Origin: Lachnospiraceae bacterium
GTDB taxonomy: Bacteria > Bacillota > Clostridia > Lachnospirales > Lachnospiraceae
Length of the DNA: 17,195 bases
Direction of reading: 5' to 3'
Assembly (NCBI GenBank): GCA_900771995.1
Contig: CAAGQC010000054.1
Span: 1 to 17,195 of the forward strand
The notes beneath the pieces are model-generated. The model was not told the origin of the DNA. It made no database searches and worked only from the letters and a program-made list of their open reading frames with translations. Of this stretch, positions 14,720 to 17,195 are shown in pieces (the first letter of the stretch is position 1; the number at the start of each line of letters is the position of its first letter). The translations under genes and the position numbers were made by a program.

Positions 14720-14952
14720 AAAGTAAATACAAGGCCTTTGAAATTCAGGATGACAAGGTCAGTGAAACAGTGATGGATGGAAATCTGATTGCCATTGCAG
14801 ATTTTATCAAAAACTGCAAGGAAGGGAGTATTATCACCATCCACACGTTAGATGGGAAACCATTTTTAATTGGAATGTCAAAATTATTCCTGTATTGTGA
14901 GGACAATGAGTTTCTGAACAATCAGTTGATACCGTATCTTCGAGGGATGTGA
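14713..14952 (+). CDS. Small hypothetical protein (79 residues)
   Basis: I do not recognise this protein. It is short and soluble, with a balance of charged and hydrophobic residues (YKAFEIQDDKVSETVMDGNL, then ADFIKNCKEGSIITIHTLDG). There is no signal peptide or membrane span. The TTG start at 14713 overlaps the preceding stop by seven bases, and GGGAGGAGC just upstream favours it. The next in-frame Met is only at codon 21. The tight packing and good ribosome site make it a real gene. Small proteins of this size at this position are usual in the same class of elements, but their role is unknown. Confidence 0.65.
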   Translation: MLKSKYKAFEIQDDKVSETVMDGNLIAIADFIKNCKEGSIITIHTLDGKPFLIGMSKLFLYCEDNEFLNNQLIPYLRGM

Positions 14953-14965
14953 ATGGAGAAGCAGT

Positions 14966-15496
14966 ATGAAAAACATATATTTTCGTGATGGAATCCTTAT
15001 CTACTATGGAAATCCGGCAGGTTATCTGTCAGAGGGGAAAGTAGTGCTGGATTCCATTTTTGATAAAGAAGAAATCATAGCTTTCCTGTCTGAGAAAGAA
15101 AAGCTGGCAGTGGAAATAAGGTCAGGAGTCTATGACCGTCTGTCAGAGGGTGGTGGGATGGAAATGACAGTGGAAGCATCCAAAGGAAGGAGGATAAGAA
15201 TCTATCAGCTTGAACAGGACAGTCCGTTTATGATGCGGTTTATCAGTCTGGCAGAAAGGGAAAAGAGAGGCTTTGAAAAACCACAGCAAAAGGAGTATGC
15301 GCTTGTTTACGAGGGAGAGGTGGATACCTTCAGTCTGGAAGATGTCTGGGAGAAGTTTGGCAGAAGGGTGCCAAGGGATTTTGAAGGACATGCATTATCC
15401 ATATCCGATGTAGTGGAATTTTCAGAGGAAGAGGTAAGCCGCTATTTTTATGTGGAGCCGAAAGGCTTTGCAGAAATAACATTTAAATTGGAATAG
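14966..15496 (+). CDS. YodL-domain protein
   Basis: The second half (about residues 108-175) matches the YodL domain. It contains YALVYEGEVDTFSLEDVWEK, then RRVPRDFEGHALSISDVVEF, then RYFYVEPKGFAEI. This pattern is common in element-encoded proteins of Firmicutes, often next to helicase-, LtrC- or relaxase-like modules. The first ~105 residues are distinct and unrecognised (IYFRDGILIYYGNPAGYLSE, later RIRIYQLEQDSPFMMRF). It has no membrane span and no catalytic signature. The domain's biochemical role is unknown. Translation starts 13 bases after the previous gene, with only a weak ribosome site (GGAGAAG), so coupling to upstream translation is likely. Total length is 176 residues. Confidence 0.75.
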   Translation: MKNIYFRDGILIYYGNPAGYLSEGKVVLDSIFDKEEIIAFLSEKEKLAVEIRSGVYDRLSEGGGMEMTVEASKGRRIRIYQLEQDSPFMMRFISLAEREKRGFEKPQQKEYALVYEGEVDTFSLEDVWEKFGRRVPRDFEGHALSISDVVEFSEEEVSRYFYVEPKGFAEITFKLE

Positions 15497-15518
15497 CCGT
15501 AAGGCGGAAGGGAAGAAC

Positions 15519-15929
15519 ATGGCAGGAAAAGGAACAAAAAACAATCAGCAGAATACCCAGGGCGATGCACAGACTGAACAGGCAGTGCAGACGAAGCCGC
15601 TTGATTTTGATGTACGCATCCACTCCATCAAACCAAATGAGTCCATAAAGGGTACCGCAAGTGTAAACATTAACGGTGCCTTTGCCATCAGGGGAGTCAA
15701 GATTATTGAGGGCAGCAATGGATTATTTGTATCCATGCCCAGCTACAAGGTAGGGAATGAGTATAAAGATATCTGTTTCCCTATTACACCGGAATGCAGA
15801 AAGCAGTTAAATGATGCAGTCCTTGGTGCCTATGAACAGGCGCTTACCCAGAGTCAGAACAGTATGGCAAAGCATCATGAAATGCAGCAGGCACCGGAAG
15901 GTCAGGCAATGGACATGACCGGTATGTAA
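15519..15929 (+). CDS. SpoVG-family protein, first of two
   Basis: This 136-residue protein is related to SpoVG, a small nucleic-acid-binding regulator. A polar, Gln-rich N-terminal tail (about 1-28) precedes the conserved core. The core reads FDVRIHSIKPNESIKGTASV, NINGAFAIRGVKIIEG, GLFVSMPSYKV and DICFPITPECRKQLNDAVL. The C-terminus is Met/Gln-rich. In bacilli and staphylococci SpoVG affects septation and virulence genes and binds DNA or RNA. In conjugative elements the homologues probably act as regulators or DNA-coating proteins, which is inference. GGAAGGGAAG precedes the ATG. A second, more divergent SpoVG gene lies two genes on, with the pilin-like gene between them. Confidence 0.87.
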   Translation: MAGKGTKNNQQNTQGDAQTEQAVQTKPLDFDVRIHSIKPNESIKGTASVNINGAFAIRGVKIIEGSNGLFVSMPSYKVGNEYKDICFPITPECRKQLNDAVLGAYEQALTQSQNSMAKHHEMQQAPEGQAMDMTGM

Positions 15930-15977
15930 GAAACCCAAATAACAAAAATAAAATGAAATTACATGGAGGAAAAATCA

Positions 15978-16208
15978 ATGAGAAAGATGATGAACAAGGT
16001 AGCAGGAAACATGAAGGTAACCGTGGCAAAGGCGGCAATGCTGTTAAAGGATAAGAAGGGAGAAAACTATGTGGATACCGCAGTTAAGATTTTGATTGCG
16101 GTGGTAATCGGTGCCCTTTTGCTTGCCGGTTTGTATGCCCTCTTCGGTGATGTGGTAATGCCTACCCTTACCAGAAGAATTCAGGAAATGTTTAACTACG
16201 CCGGTTAA
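15978..16208 (+). CDS. Small pilin-like membrane protein (DUF6133 type)
   Basis: This 76-residue protein has a basic N-terminus, a Lys/Gly turn (KDKKGENYVD, 24-33) and one membrane span (about 36-57, KILIAVVIGALLLAGLYALF). A short tail follows, ending RRIQEMFNYAG. I place it with the DUF6133 proteins found at this position in Tn1549-like elements. The Gly28-Glu29 junction before a long hydrophobic helix, with Asp33 at position +5, resembles a type IVb/Flp prepilin cleavage site. A prepilin peptidase gene lies two genes downstream. A pilin-like role is therefore plausible but unproven. The ATG at 15978 is preferred over 15963 because GGAGGA (15965-15970) is correctly spaced for the former. Confidence 0.75.
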   Translation: MRKMMNKVAGNMKVTVAKAAMLLKDKKGENYVDTAVKILIAVVIGALLLAGLYALFGDVVMPTLTRRIQEMFNYAG

Positions 16209-16235
16209 TACCAGAGAAAGAAGGAGGAAGAGAGT

Positions 16236-16628
16236 ATGCCCAGAAATGCAGCTACACAGGAAAATACAAATAACACAGAGAATATGGAACAGCAGGTACC
16301 CTTTAAGGTAACCATCACAGAGCATAACCCGGAGAGAGGTGTGCTTGCCAATGCAGATGTAAATGTGGCAGGCATTATGACGATCCGCAATGTGAAGATT
16401 AAGCAGGATGACTATGGTCTTACCGTGACAATGCCCCGAACCAAGATGCCCCACACAGAGCAGTATAAGGATTCCGTGTATTTTGCAGATAAGTCCATGA
16501 AACAGCAGTTTGACATGGCAGTAGAAACAGCTTATCAGGAGAGTGTTCTCACACCGGTGCTTGATCAGGATGAGCCGGAAGAGGGCATGGAGCAGGAAGA
16601 ATCCGCCGGCATGAGCATGGGAATGTAG
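16236..16628 (+). CDS. SpoVG-family protein, second of two
   Basis: This 130-residue SpoVG relative resembles the gene at 15519 in layout: an Asn/Gln-rich N-terminal tail, a core, and a Met/Glu-rich C-terminus. The core reads FKVTITEHNPERGVLANADV, NVAGIMTIRNVKIKQ, GLTVTMPRTKM and KDSVYFADKSMKQQFDMAVE. The two copies differ enough to suggest an old duplication with divided roles. Alternatively, they may have been acquired separately. Both flank the pilin-like gene, an arrangement I associate with this element class. GAAGGAGGAAGAGAG strongly supports the ATG at 16236. It presumably acts in the cytoplasm on nucleic acid, but the target is unknown. Confidence 0.85.
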   Translation: MPRNAATQENTNNTENMEQQVPFKVTITEHNPERGVLANADVNVAGIMTIRNVKIKQDDYGLTVTMPRTKMPHTEQYKDSVYFADKSMKQQFDMAVETAYQESVLTPVLDQDEPEEGMEQEESAGMSMGM

Positions 16629-16640
16629 CAGGTGGAAGGG

Positions 16641-17060
16641 ATGATAAGGCTTACCCTATTTTTTCTCGTTCTGTCTTTGGCAGCAGTCTCTGATATCCGA
16701 AAGCGGATGATTCCGGACTGGATGCCGCTACTTATCGCCGGGGTAAGCCTGCTTCCACCGGAGCCTGTTTATCTGACAGGACTTCTTGTGGCATTACCGC
16801 TGCTCATTGCAGGAATCACTGTAGGAGGTATTGGAGGAGGCGATATCAAACTGGCAGGAGCCTGCGGATTGGTGTTTGGGTTTGAACGGACCCTTGCAGG
16901 ACTTCTTATGGCACTGAGTCTTCTGTTACTGTTTCATGTAGTAAGGCAGTGCATAAGGAAAATAAGAAAACTAAATTGTGTAGCAGAGAAGGAACAGGCA
17001 TATCCGCTTGTTCCTTTCCTGCTTGTCGGGATGGTTATAAGTGTCTTTATGTTTTTGTAA
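16641..17060 (+). CDS. A24-type prepilin peptidase
   Basis: This membrane-embedded aspartic protease cleaves the short leader of prepilins at the cytoplasmic face. The 139 residues from ATG 16641 are about the size of the TadV/CpaA type, which lacks the N-terminal methylase domain. The catalytic aspartates are Asp18 in SLAAVSDIRKRMIPD and Asp68 in VGGIGGGDIKL, matching the family's D and GxGD motifs. Several hydrophobic spans cover the protein. GTG 16632 would add three residues, but GTGGAAGGG suits the ATG. It sits 12 bases after the second SpoVG-like gene and two genes after the pilin-like protein, its likely substrate. No pilus ATPase or other pilin gene lies within the window. Confidence 0.9.
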   Translation: MIRLTLFFLVLSLAAVSDIRKRMIPDWMPLLIAGVSLLPPEPVYLTGLLVALPLLIAGITVGGIGGGDIKLAGACGLVFGFERTLAGLLMALSLLLLFHVVRQCIRKIRKLNCVAEKEQAYPLVPFLLVGMVISVFMFL

Positions 17061-17101
17061 AATGGCATTTCTAAAACCCTGCAAAAACTTTTTACTTTCT
17101 A

Positions 17102-17130
17102 TTGATAATATTTCGGTATGCCGATATAAT
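17102..17130 (+). promoter_or_regulatory. Near-consensus sigma-A promoter
   Basis: TTGATA (17102-17107) and TATAAT (17125-17130) are 17 bases apart. The -10 is perfect and the -35 has one change. It lies between the peptidase gene and the truncated gene at 17153. It is the clearest promoter in the element part of the window and would start a second transcription unit. Confidence 0.85.
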
Positions 17131-17152
17131 AGATAGAGAGGAGGAAGAGGAA

Positions 17153-17195
17153 ATGGTAGAAAGGTTATTAAAGAAACAGAACATGACAAAATACC
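17153..17195 (+). CDS. Truncated gene at the right edge
   Basis: An ATG at 17153 follows a strong ribosome site (GAGGAGGAAGAGG, 17138-17150) and the promoter at 17102-17130. Only the first 14 residues (MVERLLKKQNMTKY) fit in the window before it ends. The start is basic and polar. No family can be assigned. From the known order of similar elements it may belong to the conjugation or maintenance genes, but this is only a guess. Confidence 0.6.
   Translation, partial: MVERLLKKQNMTKY

Larger units (their letters stand above)
9742..17195 (+). mobile_element. Left part of an integrative conjugative element (Tn1549/CTn-like), truncated by the window
   Basis: From about 9900 on, the genes switch from housekeeping functions to a dense plus-strand operon. 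It carries ArdA-like antirestriction, DUF4314, DNA adenine methylase, AbrB, YodL, paired SpoVG-like proteins, a small pilin-like membrane protein and an A24 prepilin peptidase. I know this combination from Firmicutes conjugative elements of the Tn1549/CTn type. The base composition also looks more AT-rich by eye. The left border is not pinned down: no integrase, excisionase or att repeat is visible. It should lie between the rlmD 3' end (around 9688) and the leader ORF at 9909. The relaxase and secretion genes would be to the right of the window. Confidence 0.7.

Noticed and set aside
14432..14952. Toxin-antitoxin pair (AbrB/MazE-like antitoxin plus small protein)
   Set aside because: The 79-residue protein shows no MazF, Doc, PIN or other toxin signature, and it sits within a longer operon.
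15963..15977. Upstream ATG for the small membrane protein
   Set aside because: It has no ribosome site, whereas the ATG at 15978 has GGAGGA at a correct distance.

Overview
The window looks like DNA from an anaerobic gut-type Clostridia, most likely Lachnospiraceae. The reasons are strong AGGAGG-type ribosome sites, sigma-A style promoters, a c-di-GMP signalling protein of the kind common in that family, a cytoplasmic GH105 pectin-fragment hydrolase, and a conjugative-element block resembling the Tn1549/CTn type of Firmicutes ICE. This is judged from recognised protein families only; no search was run.

Region 1 (1-1560) is a small mobile-DNA patch. It holds two near-identical 144-bp direct repeats, 181 bp apart, each with a perfect 10-bp hairpin. 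These are followed by a leader with two mutually exclusive hairpins, an intact IS30-family transposase, a 16-bp double palindrome touching its stop codon, and a terminator.

Region 2 (about 1660-9741) is ordinary chromosome. A promoter precedes a 643-residue protein that joins GGDEF, receiver and HD-GYP domains. A separate Hpt phosphotransfer gene follows with no gap, then a strong terminator. Next come a TraX-family membrane protein with its own promoter and an ABC-2 exporter pair (ATPase and permease, overlapping by 11 bp). Last is a two-gene unit with a good promoter: GH105 unsaturated rhamnogalacturonyl hydrolase and the 23S rRNA uracil methyltransferase gene rlmD. The unit ends in a hairpin plus a strong terminator.

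Region 3 (about 9742-17195, running off the right edge) is the start of an integrative conjugative element, probably sitting next to the 3' end of rlmD. It opens with a 17-codon leader ORF whose second half and stop codon are built into an 18-bp GAAA-tetraloop terminator. The U-tract of that terminator directly touches the ribosome site of the first structural gene, an arrangement that looks like transcription attenuation. A tightly packed, all-plus-strand operon follows: a hypothetical protein, a duplicated ArdA-like antirestriction protein, a DUF4314 protein, a DNA adenine methylase, two AbrB-fold proteins, a small unknown protein, a YodL-domain protein, SpoVG-like protein 1, a small pilin-like membrane protein, SpoVG-like protein 2, and an A24-type prepilin peptidase. 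A near-consensus promoter then starts another gene that is cut by the window end.

Read together, the element's early genes suggest entry protection (ArdA mimic plus DNA methylation), DNA-binding regulators (AbrB, SpoVG) and the beginning of the cell-surface transfer machinery. The most interesting signals are the leader-ORF attenuator, the pilin-like protein with an adjacent prepilin peptidase, the internally duplicated ArdA, and the paired repeats whose seven differences are all transitions.
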